Shown piece after piece: positions 33,744-43,132 of a stretch of 64,000 nt of DNA; the first letter of the stretch is position 1; every line of letters begins with the position of its first letter. The notes beneath the pieces are model-generated. The model did no database searches. It was given only the letters and a program-made list of their open reading frames with translations, and was not told the DNA's origin. The DNA is from an uncultured Aquimarina sp. (lineage in GTDB: Bacteria; Bacteroidota; Bacteroidia; Flavobacteriales; Flavobacteriaceae): NCBI GenBank assembly GCA_947489685.1, contig CANLEM010000005.1:372001-436000 (forward strand). The letters run 5' to 3'. The position numbers and the translations under genes are program-made.

Positions 33744-36116
33744 ATGAAAGCAATTAATCAAAAGACAATTGTACTGTTTTTTCTATCCTTTTGGTGCCTT
33801 ATGATCACCGCTCAACCAAGTAATGAAGCCTTAGTAGGGACTATAAAAGGTAAGGTAATCGATAAAAATTTAAACCAACCTATCCCCTATGCTACTATTG
33901 CTATTAGTGATGGTTCTAATAAAATTATTAGTGGTGGAATAAGTACCGAAAATGGTGATTTTTTAATTACCGATATTCCCAAAGGCAAGTATACCTTAAA
34001 CATACAATTTATAGGGTACACGACACATGCGCAACCCATAGAGATTTCAAAAAAAACTAAAGATATAGATGTTGGTGTAGTTTCATTAGAAGAGACTGCA
34101 CAAGCATTAGATGATGTAACAATAGTTGCCGAAAGGACTACGATCGAGCAAAAAATTGACCGCAAGGTTATTAATGTAGGAAAAGATCTAACCACTACCG
34201 GTGGTACTGCTGCCGAAATAATGAATAATATCCCATCGGTTAATGTTGATCAAGATGGAAATATCGCATTAAGAGGTAACCAGAATGTACGTATTCTTGT
34301 AGATGGCAAACCCACCAATATAAGCGCCACTCAATTATTAAGGCAAATCCCTTCTACCTCTATTAAAAAAATCGAATTAATCACCAATCCGTCTGCCAAG
34401 TACAACCCCGAGGGTATGAGTGGTATTATCAATATCATACTACACAAAAACAGCAATATCGGATTTAATGGTAATATTAATTTGGGTGTTAACTGGGACA
34501 AGAATGCAAGGTTTAATAATTCTATCGATTTAAACTACAGGTCCGGAAAAATTAATGTTTATGGTAACTATGGCGCAAATATTACCAAAAATCGAAATGG
34601 CGGATTTGTACTTAGAGAAGATGAAAATTATCTTACAAATTTTGTTTTTCTAGACAATAATAAATCGCATTTATTTAAAGTAGGAGTAGATTATTTTATT
34701 AATGATCGTAATACTGTATCTCTTTATACTAATCAAAATTTGTTTGATGGTTTAACATCAGGAACAACTGATATAATTTTTCTAAATAATAACGAAAACG
34801 ACCTTACTCAAGATCTGGTAAGCGATAGTGAAAATTTAGGCTCAACCTATAATTTTGATTATAAACATGATTTCAAAAAAGAAGGACACAATATTGAGTT
34901 AGAAGTAGATTATAATGTTTTTGATAGTGATAGTGATGATGATTTCAATTTTATTGGAGGTACAGGTTCATTTACAGATTATAATGATCTTATTGATAAT
35001 GAAAGAAAAAACACTACTATTAACTTGGATTATGTAAATCCGTTATCCGAAAAAACCAAATTAGAGCTAGGTTATGAAGCCCGATTAAGAAGAACCGATA
35101 ATAATTATCAATCTACTTTATTTCCTAATTCTATATATAGCTACGATCGCGATATTCATTCATTATATGCCACTTATGGAAAAAATTTCGAGAAATGGTC
35201 TTATCAGGTTGGTGCTCGGTTAGAAAGCTATCAAGTAGATGCTGTTTTTAACGGAGAAAAGGTTTTTGAAGATGAAATTTTCACCGTGTATCCTTCGGCA
35301 TACCTAACTTATAAACCAGGAGAAAAAAGCACTTATCAACTAAGTTATAGTCGTAGAGTAGATCGACCTGGATTAAATCAGGTAAATCCGATAAGAGAAT
35401 GGAGTACACCAAGAATTACATCTATTGGTAATCCATCCTTAGATCCACAATTTACTAATTCTATAGAGGTTAATTATACCAAAAGAGTAAAAGGAGGATC
35501 TATAACAGGTGGTGTATTTTATAGATTAATTAATGATGAGATTAATCAAACTCTAATAGAAAATCCAGATGTTGAAGAAGGACAAATATTAACCTTCGAT
35601 AATTTTGATAATAATTCTGCTTACGGAATTGAGATTTCTAGCAATTATAAACCTACCAAATGGTGGAATTTCAATGCAAGTTTTGATTTATACGGTCAGA
35701 CTCAAAAAGGAATTATAGAAGGTCTTCAAAGAGAAGTTGATGCCGTTATTTATAACTTTAGAGTAAACAATAATTTTAAAGCTACCAAAAATCTCACCTT
35801 TCAAATATTTGGGTTCTATCGAGGAGAGCAAGAAGGTGTTCAGTTCAAAACGAAGCCTTTTTACTTTATAAATACTGGAGCCAGATATAATTTCATGAAA
35901 GGAAAAGGAACGGCAAGTATTAATTTTAATGATATTTTTAATACCATGAGATTTAGGTTCTCTAGCGATGCTCCTTTTCCGCAAAGCGGAAGATTTCAAG
36001 GAGAAACACAAACTATTTATTTAGGTCTATCCTATCGATTTGGAAGTGGAAAAAATAGAAAAGTATCAAGAAAACGTAGAGATAATAACGAAAAGTCTGG
36101 TGGAGGCATACTTTAA
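33744..36116 (+). CDS. TonB-dependent receptor-like outer-membrane protein
   Basis: A 790-residue exported protein. The start at 33744 gives the signal MKAINQKTIVLFFLSFWCLM ending TAQ. Residues about 35-115 are a carboxypeptidase-regulatory-like beta domain (GKVIDKNLNQPIPYATIAIS, ending in the strand GDFLITDIPKGKYTLNIQFI). Then comes a plug-like domain (RKVINVGKDLTTTGGTAAEI, then VRILVDGKPTNIS and NPSAKYNPEGMSGIINI) and a long beta barrel. This is the outer-membrane beta-barrel family close to TonB-dependent receptors. The ligand is unknown. The C-terminus is a Lys/Arg-rich tail after GLSYRFGSG. Confidence 0.9.
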   Translation: MKAINQKTIVLFFLSFWCLMITAQPSNEALVGTIKGKVIDKNLNQPIPYATIAISDGSNKIISGGISTENGDFLITDIPKGKYTLNIQFIGYTTHAQPIEISKKTKDIDVGVVSLEETAQALDDVTIVAERTTIEQKIDRKVINVGKDLTTTGGTAAEIMNNIPSVNVDQDGNIALRGNQNVRILVDGKPTNISATQLLRQIPSTSIKKIELITNPSAKYNPEGMSGIINIILHKNSNIGFNGNINLGVNWDKNARFNNSIDLNYRSGKINVYGNYGANITKNRNGGFVLREDENYLTNFVFLDNNKSHLFKVGVDYFINDRNTVSLYTNQNLFDGLTSGTTDIIFLNNNENDLTQDLVSDSENLGSTYNFDYKHDFKKEGHNIELEVDYNVFDSDSDDDFNFIGGTGSFTDYNDLIDNERKNTTINLDYVNPLSEKTKLELGYEARLRRTDNNYQSTLFPNSIYSYDRDIHSLYATYGKNFEKWSYQVGARLESYQVDAVFNGEKVFEDEIFTVYPSAYLTYKPGEKSTYQLSYSRRVDRPGLNQVNPIREWSTPRITSIGNPSLDPQFTNSIEVNYTKRVKGGSITGGVFYRLINDEINQTLIENPDVEEGQILTFDNFDNNSAYGIEISSNYKPTKWWNFNASFDLYGQTQKGIIEGLQREVDAVIYNFRVNNNFKATKNLTFQIFGFYRGEQEGVQFKTKPFYFINTGARYNFMKGKGTASINFNDIFNTMRFRFSSDAPFPQSGRFQGETQTIYLGLSYRFGSGKNRKVSRKRRDNNEKSGGGIL

Positions 36117-36334
36117 TTATGTTTTTTTCACAAAAAATGTTAATATTCGATAAATAAACTAATATATTAGTTAAATTCATCTTTTATTAAGTAAAAAAAG
36201 ACTTAAAGTTAAATAAATGTAAAAATTTGATACATTTTGTAACACTTTATAAATAATACCGTTTAATATAGTACAGTCATGGTTATAATTTATTTGAATT
36301 AGCCTTTAAAAAATAATAACCGAATATTCTACAT

Positions 36335-36366
36335 AAAACGCGAAGCTAAAATGAGTTTCGCGTTTT
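36335..36366. terminator. Terminator between receptor gene and fabH
   Basis: Stem AAAACGCGAA (36335-36344) with TTCGCGTTTT (36357-36366), extended imperfectly. It lies 24 bases past the fabH stop (minus) and about 220 past the receptor stop (plus); the T-run is longer on the plus strand. Confidence 0.75.
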
Positions 36367-36389
36367 TCCTTTTTTATAATAGTATCTGT

Positions 36390-37397
36390 TTACCATTTTA
36401 TAATTGCGCTACCCCAAGTAAATCCACTTCCAAAAGCTGCAAGAACTACAAGATCGCCTTCTTTTATTTTTCCTTGTTCCCAAGCTTCAGTAAGTGCAAT
36501 AGGGATAGAAGCCGCGGTTGTATTTCCGTATTTTTGAATATTATTATATACCTTATCATCAGATAATCTAAATTGTTTTTGTACAAACTGCGAAATTCTC
36601 AAATTTGCCTGATGCGGGATAAGCATATTAATATCCCCTGCATTAAGATTATTTGCCTGTAACCCTTCATTAATAACCTCAGAGAAACGAACTACAGCAT
36701 TTTTAAATACAAATTGTCCATTCATATAAGGATAGTACGGGATATTCTCTTGTGGATTCTCGGCAATAATTTCTGGAACCCAATGATCGGTACTAGGTCC
36801 TTCCAAAGATAATTCTTTGGCGTGAGCTCCTTCACTATGCAGATGTGTTGATAAAATTCCGTGACCTTCTTTTTCGCTTCTTGTTAATACTGCAGCACCA
36901 GCACCATCTCCAAAAATTACAGAAACTCCTCTACCTCTTGTAGACATATCCAAACCTCCACTATGATTCTCGCTACCAATTACCAAGACATTTTTATACA
37001 TTCCTGTTTTTATAAATTGATCTGCAACCGATATAGCATAAACAAAACCACTACATTGATTACGAACATCTAATGCCGGAATTGTTCTCATATTCATCAT
37101 CTCCTGTACTCGAACGCCACCCCCAGGAAAATACATATCCGGACTTAGCGTAGCAAAAATGATTAAATCGATGTCATCAGTAGATAAATTAGCTCTTTCT
37201 AAAGCGATTTTGGCAGCCTTAACACCCATCGTTGATGTACTATTACCATCTCCCTTTTTGATATGACGTCTTTCTTTGATACCTGTTCGTTCTTGGATCC
37301 AGGCATCATTGGTATCCATTATTTTAGAAAGATCATCGTTAGTAACAACATTTTCAGGAACATAAGATCCTAACCCTGATATTTTTGAAGTATACAT
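36390..37397 (-). CDS. fabH: 3-oxoacyl-ACP synthase III
   Basis: A 335-residue thiolase-fold enzyme that starts fatty acid synthesis by condensing an acyl-CoA with malonyl-ACP. The catalytic triad is complete: Cys115 in VRNQCSGFVYA, His262 in LIPHQANLRI and Asn292 in YGNTTAASIPI. It begins with ISGLGSYVPENVVTN. Length is normal. Bacteroidota may hold several FabH copies, and a variant for special acyl groups cannot be excluded. Single gene with its own terminator. Confidence 0.93.
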   Translation of the reverse strand: MYTSKISGLGSYVPENVVTNDDLSKIMDTNDAWIQERTGIKERRHIKKGDGNSTSTMGVKAAKIALERANLSTDDIDLIIFATLSPDMYFPGGGVRVQEMMNMRTIPALDVRNQCSGFVYAISVADQFIKTGMYKNVLVIGSENHSGGLDMSTRGRGVSVIFGDGAGAAVLTRSEKEGHGILSTHLHSEGAHAKELSLEGPSTDHWVPEIIAENPQENIPYYPYMNGQFVFKNAVVRFSEVINEGLQANNLNAGDINMLIPHQANLRISQFVQKQFRLSDDKVYNNIQKYGNTTAASIPIALTEAWEQGKIKEGDLVVLAAFGSGFTWGSAIIKW

Positions 37398-37585
37398 ATA
37401 ATAAAGTATTGTGTATTATGTGTTATATTATGCTTTAATAGGAATTGCCGCACAATATATGTATTCTTACGATCTTGATAAAACAAACGCTAGGCATATT
37501 ATATGCATGCATAATAACTTCATGTGTTTATTCCCATTCGGATAAAATTATTTTTACGATTAGTAAAATCTAATTTACTTAAAAT

Positions 37586-37622
37586 AAAAAGGCTATGAAC
37601 TTTTTAAGTAAATAGCCTTTTT
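37586..37622 (-). terminator. Terminator of the T9SS-domain gene
   Basis: AAAAAGGCTAT (37586-37596) pairs with ATAGCCTTTTT (37612-37622) across a 15-base loop; 18 bases past the stop of the small minus-strand gene. Confidence 0.8.
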
Positions 37623-37640
37623 CCCCCAATCTTCCTAAAA

Positions 37641-37877
37641 TTATAATTTTAGAAATTTTTTAATCATTACCTTATTTTCATTTTCCACTTTTACGGTATA
37701 TATTCCTTCAGGTAATGCGGCAAACGAAATTGTATTTCGTATCGCCAATTTATTTTTTTTTCGAACAATTTTCCCTTTCGTATCCAGAACCTTCAAAGAT
37801 ACTTTGGTGGTTCGATCATTAAGGTCAACATAAACTTTGCCTTTTATTGGATTTTGATATATAGAAAATGCTCTCAT
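37641..37877 (-). CDS. Standalone T9SS type A sorting-domain-like protein
   Basis: A 78-residue peptide that is almost wholly one C-terminal sorting domain: it opens SIYQNPIKGKVYVDLND, has VSLKVLDTKGKIVRK and LPEGIYTVKVENENKVMIKK and ends FLKL. Such domains normally sit at the end of large secreted proteins and steer them through the type IX system. Here no signal peptide and no cargo precede it, and an in-frame stop lies about eight codons upstream. It has its own terminator. It may be a remnant of a lost gene, or a small protein with a new use. Confidence 0.7.
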   Translation of the reverse strand: MRAFSIYQNPIKGKVYVDLNDRTTKVSLKVLDTKGKIVRKKNKLAIRNTISFAALPEGIYTVKVENENKVMIKKFLKL

Positions 37878-37964
37878 TACTACGTTAAATTGAATCTTTT
37901 AAAGAATCTTTGTTCGTAATTTTGATGATACTATAAAAGTACAGATCATATCTATGCCAGAACA

Positions 37965-37980
37965 TACGTAACCCTACGTA
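37965..37980 (-). promoter_or_regulatory. Paired TACGTA sites, candidate NarL-type operator
   Basis: TACGTA occurs at 37965-37970 and 37975-37980, ten bases apart, so both face the same side of the helix. They lie between the response regulator gene and the T9SS-domain gene, upstream of the latter. TACGTA-like cores are known for some FixJ/NarL-family regulators; the link here is inference. Confidence 0.4.
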
Positions 37981-37996
37981 ATTATGGCAACACGGA

Positions 37997-38632
37997 TTAT
38001 CTAGATAAGGTATCTTTATTTTTTTGGGACCAAATCAAAAGCGAATTAGGCTTTTGGTCAATATCAAGTTTTTTAATAATATTAGCTCGATGTTTTTCTA
38101 CTGTTCTTACAGAAATACTCAATATATCTGCAATTTCGGTACTTGTCATTTCGTCGGCAATATATTTAAGAATCTTGATCTCTGATGAAGTTAGTTTTTG
38201 AATGTTTGGGTCTTGGTCTGGAGAATGTAAAAATCGTTTATATATTTTTTCACTAAAATAAGGAGTTCCCTCACATACGCTCTCAATACAGGCTTCGATT
38301 TCGCTTAAGGCAAATTCTTTTAATAAATATCCATGGATATTATATTTTATAGCGTCTTCAAAGATTGTTTTTTCCTTATGTAACGTATTTAGAATCACTT
38401 TGGTATCCATTTGATATCGCTTGCAATTTTTGGCAATATCTATGCCGGTCATATTTGGCATTTCGATGTCCAAAATAGCTATATCTGGTTTTTCTTTTAC
38501 AATTGTATTATATGCCGAAAGTCCATCTACACATGTAGCAATAATATTATATTTTTTTTCTTTCAAAAATTCTTCTAGCCCTTTAAGCAATAGAGGGTGA
38601 TCATCGGCAATTAGAATACTTGGATTAAGCAT
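37997..38632 (-). CDS. NarL/LuxR-type response regulator
   Basis: A 211-residue two-component regulator. The receiver domain (1-120) has the acidic pocket in ILIADDHPLLLKGLEE and the phosphate acceptor Asp55 in IAILDIEMPNMTG. The DNA-binding LuxR-type helix-turn-helix is at 145-205 (LTSSEIKILKYIADEMTSTE, then SVRTVEKHRANIIKKL). It overlaps the preceding kinase gene by 8 bases, so the two are one unit and surely partners. Confidence 0.95.
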   Translation of the reverse strand: MLNPSILIADDHPLLLKGLEEFLKEKKYNIIATCVDGLSAYNTIVKEKPDIAILDIEMPNMTGIDIAKNCKRYQMDTKVILNTLHKEKTIFEDAIKYNIHGYLLKEFALSEIEACIESVCEGTPYFSEKIYKRFLHSPDQDPNIQKLTSSEIKILKYIADEMTSTEIADILSISVRTVEKHRANIIKKLDIDQKPNSLLIWSQKNKDTLSR

Positions 38633-40679
38633 ATTTTGGAATTTTAAATATCAAAGTAGTTCCTTGATTTATCTCTGAAAGTATATCAAAACTAGCCTTC
38701 AGAAATTTTGAGCGTTCGCTAAGTGTTTTTAATCCAATTTTGGAAGCAGATATCTTCTCTTTAGAAACATCAAACCCTTTTCCATTATCCTTAATCATTA
38801 TCTCCACATTATTTTCTTTATTAACTACCGTGATCTCTGCAGATCTTGCATTAGAATGTTTTAAAATATTATTAAAACTTTCTTGAACCAATCTATAAAT
38901 ATTTATCTCTCGTTCTGGATCAAAAACTTTATCTATATTATCAATTTCGGCCGAAATAAAAATATCGTAATTTTCATCTATCATTTCTACACTACTTTCT
39001 AAAGTAACGGTTAACCCCAGTTCTTCTAACTTAAACGGATGTAAACTTCTGGATATAGAACGAACTTCATCAATAACACCATCAACAACCTTTGCTGTTT
39101 GAGTATCTTTATTTTGGGTGACTTTGTTTTTAATAATTAATAAACTTTGCCCTACGCTATCATGTAAATCTTTAGAAATACGCTTACTAACACGTTCTTG
39201 CGTTTGCAGTAGTTCCTGCAAAAAAGACTGTTGTAACTTCTTATTTCTTACTAATAAAGTTCTATTTCTATAAAGAAATATGGATAGAAAAAGAAGGCTA
39301 AGACCAATCCCTCCAAAAATTATAAGATTTCTTTTCGCTTTATCTTTGGCTTCAAGCATATCTATATTTACTTTTTGTAGAGCAATCTTGCTATCTCTTT
39401 TCTCTGCCTCATATAAGGTTTGATAGTAGATAAAGCTATTAGATCGCAATACATTGTACATAGAATCTTTTAATTTCAAATGCGTTTCCAAATGTTTAGA
39501 AGCGTTAGAAAAATCATTTAGTCTTTTAAACACCTGAGAAAGTTCTTTTTCAAGATGTACCTGTCCTCTTATATCTTTAGAGTTTTTAAAAATCTCAATT
39601 TCCTCTTCAAAAACAGGAATCGCTTCTTTATACTTACCTTGAGCAATTCTTAATCTTCCGAGTGCTTTTAAATAAAATATTCTATCATATGGACTATTTA
39701 TCTTATCAGGGTGTAGTTGTAAAGAATCAAAATATACTTCGGCAATTTCGGGTTTCTCTTGTTTAGCATAATACTCGCACAAATAAGACCATACTCTAAA
39801 TTTATCGAGCGAAAGATTTTTTTGTTTATTTAAATATGCGAGCGCTTTAAGATACGCTTCTTCCTCTTTTTTATATTCTTTCTTTTTTACGAAATCTCTA
39901 GCATCATTAATACTCAATTCTGATAATGCTCGATAATCTTTATTTTTTTGATCATTTAACAACGTTCTTATATGTTCTCTTTCTTCAAAAGATTTATCAA
40001 CCAAATAAAGTTGACTAAAAATACCTGATATCCCAAAACCTGCAAAAGCGACATAAGCCGTATCTCTCATTTTGGCATATAATTCTTTGGCAGATTGATA
40101 CTTCAATACTGCCTTAGTGAGATGGCCTAAACGCTCTTGGGCTTGACCACAAAAATAAATTGCATCAGCTTCAAAAATGGTATCTTTTGTTTGATGATAA
40201 ACTTTTTGCGCGTTTTCGTAATCTATTACAGCACGTTCTAAATTATCGATCTGATAGTAAGCTCCTGCCTTTTTTATATATAAATGTCCTAGATTAATTT
40301 TATTTTTTATCCGGTTACTATCATTAATTATGTTGTTTACAATAACTAATGCAGAATCGGGTTTGCCAATAATTTGAAGGTAATGATTAGTGAGTTTAGA
40401 AGTTAACAAAGCGGCTCTATCAAAACTATCTAACTTCTTTGATAAACTTATATGCTGAAGCGCATACTTCGAATAGTGTTTTTTATAAAAATCACGATCT
40501 ACACGTTGTAGCTTTCTTATACTGCTAGAAAGAGAATCCAGCATGCTTAATTTTTCTATACTTTCTGGGGTATCATTAACTTTTTTAATAAGATGATGAA
40601 TATCTTCTTTTTCTTGAGAAAATCCACAACATACCGATATCAAAAAAATGACACAAAAATAAATACTATGTTTAAACAT
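38625..40679 (-). CDS. TPR-containing sensor histidine kinase (HisKA_3 type)
   Basis: A 684-residue membrane kinase. It has a signal sequence (MFKHSIYFCVIFLISVCCGF), a long periplasmic region of TPR repeats (about 30-430), one membrane helix (about 447-468, FGGIGLSLLFLSIFLY), and the NarX-type kinase core: the phospho-acceptor His506 in KDLHDSVGQS, then HATPase motifs NILKHSNA and IKDNGKGFDV with the G2 box GLKTLSERS. The stimulus is unknown; periplasmic TPRs suggest a peptide or protein ligand. Co-encoded with the NarL-type regulator. Confidence 0.93.
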   Translation of the reverse strand: MFKHSIYFCVIFLISVCCGFSQEKEDIHHLIKKVNDTPESIEKLSMLDSLSSSIRKLQRVDRDFYKKHYSKYALQHISLSKKLDSFDRAALLTSKLTNHYLQIIGKPDSALVIVNNIINDSNRIKNKINLGHLYIKKAGAYYQIDNLERAVIDYENAQKVYHQTKDTIFEADAIYFCGQAQERLGHLTKAVLKYQSAKELYAKMRDTAYVAFAGFGISGIFSQLYLVDKSFEEREHIRTLLNDQKNKDYRALSELSINDARDFVKKKEYKKEEEAYLKALAYLNKQKNLSLDKFRVWSYLCEYYAKQEKPEIAEVYFDSLQLHPDKINSPYDRIFYLKALGRLRIAQGKYKEAIPVFEEEIEIFKNSKDIRGQVHLEKELSQVFKRLNDFSNASKHLETHLKLKDSMYNVLRSNSFIYYQTLYEAEKRDSKIALQKVNIDMLEAKDKAKRNLIIFGGIGLSLLFLSIFLYRNRTLLVRNKKLQQSFLQELLQTQERVSKRISKDLHDSVGQSLLIIKNKVTQNKDTQTAKVVDGVIDEVRSISRSLHPFKLEELGLTVTLESSVEMIDENYDIFISAEIDNIDKVFDPEREINIYRLVQESFNNILKHSNARSAEITVVNKENNVEIMIKDNGKGFDVSKEKISASKIGLKTLSERSKFLKASFDILSEINQGTTLIFKIPKYA

Positions 40680-40856
40680 CCTTGAGGGAAATTTGTAGAT
40701 GTGAAGATAAGGATATTTGTATTTTTTGTAGTCATCAAGGTTTTAGTTTTTTAAATAAAAAAATTCCTACAAAATGCGGAAGGTGTGCCAACCACAGCAC
40801 ACCTCCCTAACAACCTAACCAATAAATAAACAAACCAAAGTTGATCGAGTGATCAA

Positions 40857-42164
40857 CTATAGGTAATTTTCAAAATTCCTTACCCGAATTGAAGCTTTCA
40901 AATCGTGTAACAAATTATATAAGCCAAAAAAAGTTCGATTGATATATAAGAAGTGTTTGCTTCCTCTATTACCATTCATTTTTCTTAACTCAGTATCCTT
41001 AGAATATTTCTCACTTAACTCCGTAATTCTTCCCCAAAATTCATCATTTGCAAAATCAAAAGTAGGTCCGTTAAACGGTTGGGTAAAAAGACTTAACATT
41101 TCATGGAACAACTCCGAGAAGAATCTTTTTTCTTTGGGAGAATCATCTTCTCGGAGTATTTCCAATTGAAACATCTTTTGGGCAAAAAAATGAGGATTAT
41201 TAATATTTTCCTGATCAGCTAATTCAAAATAGGGTGTATAAAAGTCCATCGGAATCTGTTTCACGCACCCAAAATCTATTGCTATTAAATTTGTATCCTT
41301 ATCAATTAAAAAATTACCTGGATGAGGATCTGCATGAACTGCCTTTAAAACATGTATTTGATACATATAAAAATCCCACAGTGCCTGGCCTATTTTATTT
41401 GCTTTTTCCTGGTCATTATTTTGTTTTGCAAATTCACTAAGATGTATACCATCCATCCAGTCCATAGTAATAATGCGCTCACTGGATAACTGTTCATAGT
41501 ATTTTGGAAATCTTAAATTCGGAATTTTGGCACACGCTTCTGTAATTTCTTTACTTTGCTGTACTTCCAAAATATAATCCGTTTCCTCAAGGAGTTTACC
41601 TTCTAATTCTTTAAAATACTTCTCAGAATCTTTACCTTTTAAATTAAACATTCTGACGGCGATGGGTTTAACCATCGCCAAATCAGAACTTATACTGTCT
41701 GCAACTCCGGGATATTGAATTTTCACAGCAAGTTTTTTCCCATCTTTAATTGCCTTATGTACCTGTCCGATACTTGCGGCATTTACAGATTGAGTTGCAA
41801 ACGTATCGTATAAATCTTCGGGATATTTCCCATGATATTTTTTAAATGTTTTTCTTACCAAAGGCGCTGATAAAGGTGGTACACTAAATTGTGCGAGCGA
41901 AAACCTTTCCACATATGCATTAGGTAACAAGTTTTTTTCCATCGAAAGCATTTGCGCTACCTTAAGCGCGCTTCCTTTCAGATTTTTTAGACCATCATAT
42001 ATATCCTCTGCATTATCCTCATTTAATTGATCTTTAGTAATCTTAGGATTTACAGCTTTTTTGCTATAATATTTTAGATAATTACCGCCCACCTTTACTC
42101 CGGTCTTCACTAATTCTGTAGTGCGTCCTAATTTTGTTATTGGTATTTTATCTATTGTTTTCAT
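40857..42164 (-). CDS. AarF/UbiB/ABC1 family atypical kinase-like protein
   Basis: A 435-residue protein of the ABC1 (UbiB/COQ8) group. The Ala-rich loop appears as QSVNAASIGQVHKA, the ATP Lys in LAVKIQYPGV, the catalytic segment as HADPHPGNFL and the metal Asp in LIAIDFGCVK. KxGQ-type features (LKNLKGSALKVAQMLSMEKN) lie near the N-terminus. The family supports quinone and lipid metabolism through ATPase rather than kinase activity. It follows the TetR gene by 43 bases, one operon. Confidence 0.9.
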   Translation of the reverse strand: MKTIDKIPITKLGRTTELVKTGVKVGGNYLKYYSKKAVNPKITKDQLNEDNAEDIYDGLKNLKGSALKVAQMLSMEKNLLPNAYVERFSLAQFSVPPLSAPLVRKTFKKYHGKYPEDLYDTFATQSVNAASIGQVHKAIKDGKKLAVKIQYPGVADSISSDLAMVKPIAVRMFNLKGKDSEKYFKELEGKLLEETDYILEVQQSKEITEACAKIPNLRFPKYYEQLSSERIITMDWMDGIHLSEFAKQNNDQEKANKIGQALWDFYMYQIHVLKAVHADPHPGNFLIDKDTNLIAIDFGCVKQIPMDFYTPYFELADQENINNPHFFAQKMFQLEILREDDSPKEKRFFSELFHEMLSLFTQPFNGPTFDFANDEFWGRITELSEKYSKDTELRKMNGNRGSKHFLYINRTFFGLYNLLHDLKASIRVRNFENYL

Positions 42165-42207
42165 TAATTTACTACCTAAGAGTCTATAATAATTTCAATT
42201 CCTTACA

Positions 42208-42873
42208 TTAATTCCACATTGTCTTCTCTTTCCATAAAAATTTCCCAAAATCCAGTACATTATCTAAAGGCGTATTGTCAAAAAGATCAAAAATGGTATT
42301 CACTGATTTTTCTATGGCAACATCTGTTTTTTCGAAAGCTGGCGATTCGTCTCCTATCCAAAAGTTAAGTAAAAACAAAAATTGCAGCCATGCACCTTCA
42401 GAAAAAACGGGTATTGGATTCTTAGCCAATTTGAAATGTTTAGATTCATTGTCATTTTCGATAAGCTCTGCAGCAAAATCTTTTATATGTATACGCAGTC
42501 CTTTTAATTGATTTATATTTTTAAAAGGCATATCGTATTGTTTCATTGCAAACAACACATAACTCCTATTTAGGCTTAGCATTTCAAAAAATGTATAAAA
42601 AAAAGTAAGCATCTTATCTCTATTAGAAAACTCGACGTATTCCTTATTTTTATTCATCGCGTTAACCGTTGTAGTAAAAAAAGTATTCCAGATACCTTTA
42701 TTTAAACTTTCGATACTGCCAAAAAAATTATAGAATACATCCTCTGGTATATCGGTTTCTTTACAAAATTTATATACCGATTTAGGAAATCCGTCATGAT
42801 CCAAAACGTATGCCATATATTTTGAAATGATATACTCATTATCAATGGTTTGATTGTTTTTTGAAGAAGCCAT
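42208..42873 (-). CDS. TetR-like transcriptional regulator
   Basis: A 221-residue helical protein. The N-terminal helix-turn-helix (about 15-60: SKYMAYVLDHDGFPKSVYKF followed by DIPEDVFYNFFGSIESLNKG) resembles TetR regulators, and the remaining all-helical body would be the ligand and dimer domain. It is not one of the well-known TetR groups by sight. It precedes the AarF-type gene in one unit, which suggests a lipid or quinone-related signal (inference). Confidence 0.8.
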   Translation of the reverse strand: MASSKNNQTIDNEYIISKYMAYVLDHDGFPKSVYKFCKETDIPEDVFYNFFGSIESLNKGIWNTFFTTTVNAMNKNKEYVEFSNRDKMLTFFYTFFEMLSLNRSYVLFAMKQYDMPFKNINQLKGLRIHIKDFAAELIENDNESKHFKLAKNPIPVFSEGAWLQFLFLLNFWIGDESPAFEKTDVAIEKSVNTIFDLFDNTPLDNVLDFGKFLWKEKTMWN

Positions 42874-43047
42874 ATTGAATCTTTTTATTTATAGTAAATA
42901 TACGAATTGTTTAATCTTTTCAACAAAAAGTTAAACAAAAAACATGTTAAATTTTCACATTAATCGCGTAAAACATCAATTCACCTCCTTTTTAGTTCGA
43001 TAAATTTGAAGATCATTACGTTTTTACCGTAAAAACTCATAACTCAA

Positions 43048-43087
43048 TGTCAGTTTGTCAGCAAAATATAATTGGTATTTTTTTTGA
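43048..43087 (+). promoter_or_regulatory. Candidate sigma-54-type promoter with TGTCAG repeats before htpG
   Basis: TTGG at 43072-43075 is followed after ten bases by GA at 43086-43087, close to the -24/-12 layout GG-N10-GC. Just upstream TGTCAG is repeated at 43048-43053 and 43056-43061. The final base of the -12 pair deviates, so this remains a candidate. Confidence 0.4.
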
Positions 43088-43132
43088 AATCTCTTTTTGC
43101 ATAAAAAGAAAATAAACTAAAATCAAATAAAA

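Noticed and set aside
37878..37996. Frameshifted upstream part of the T9SS-domain gene
   Set aside because: An in-frame stop lies about eight codons upstream and no cargo-like reading frame was found in this gap.
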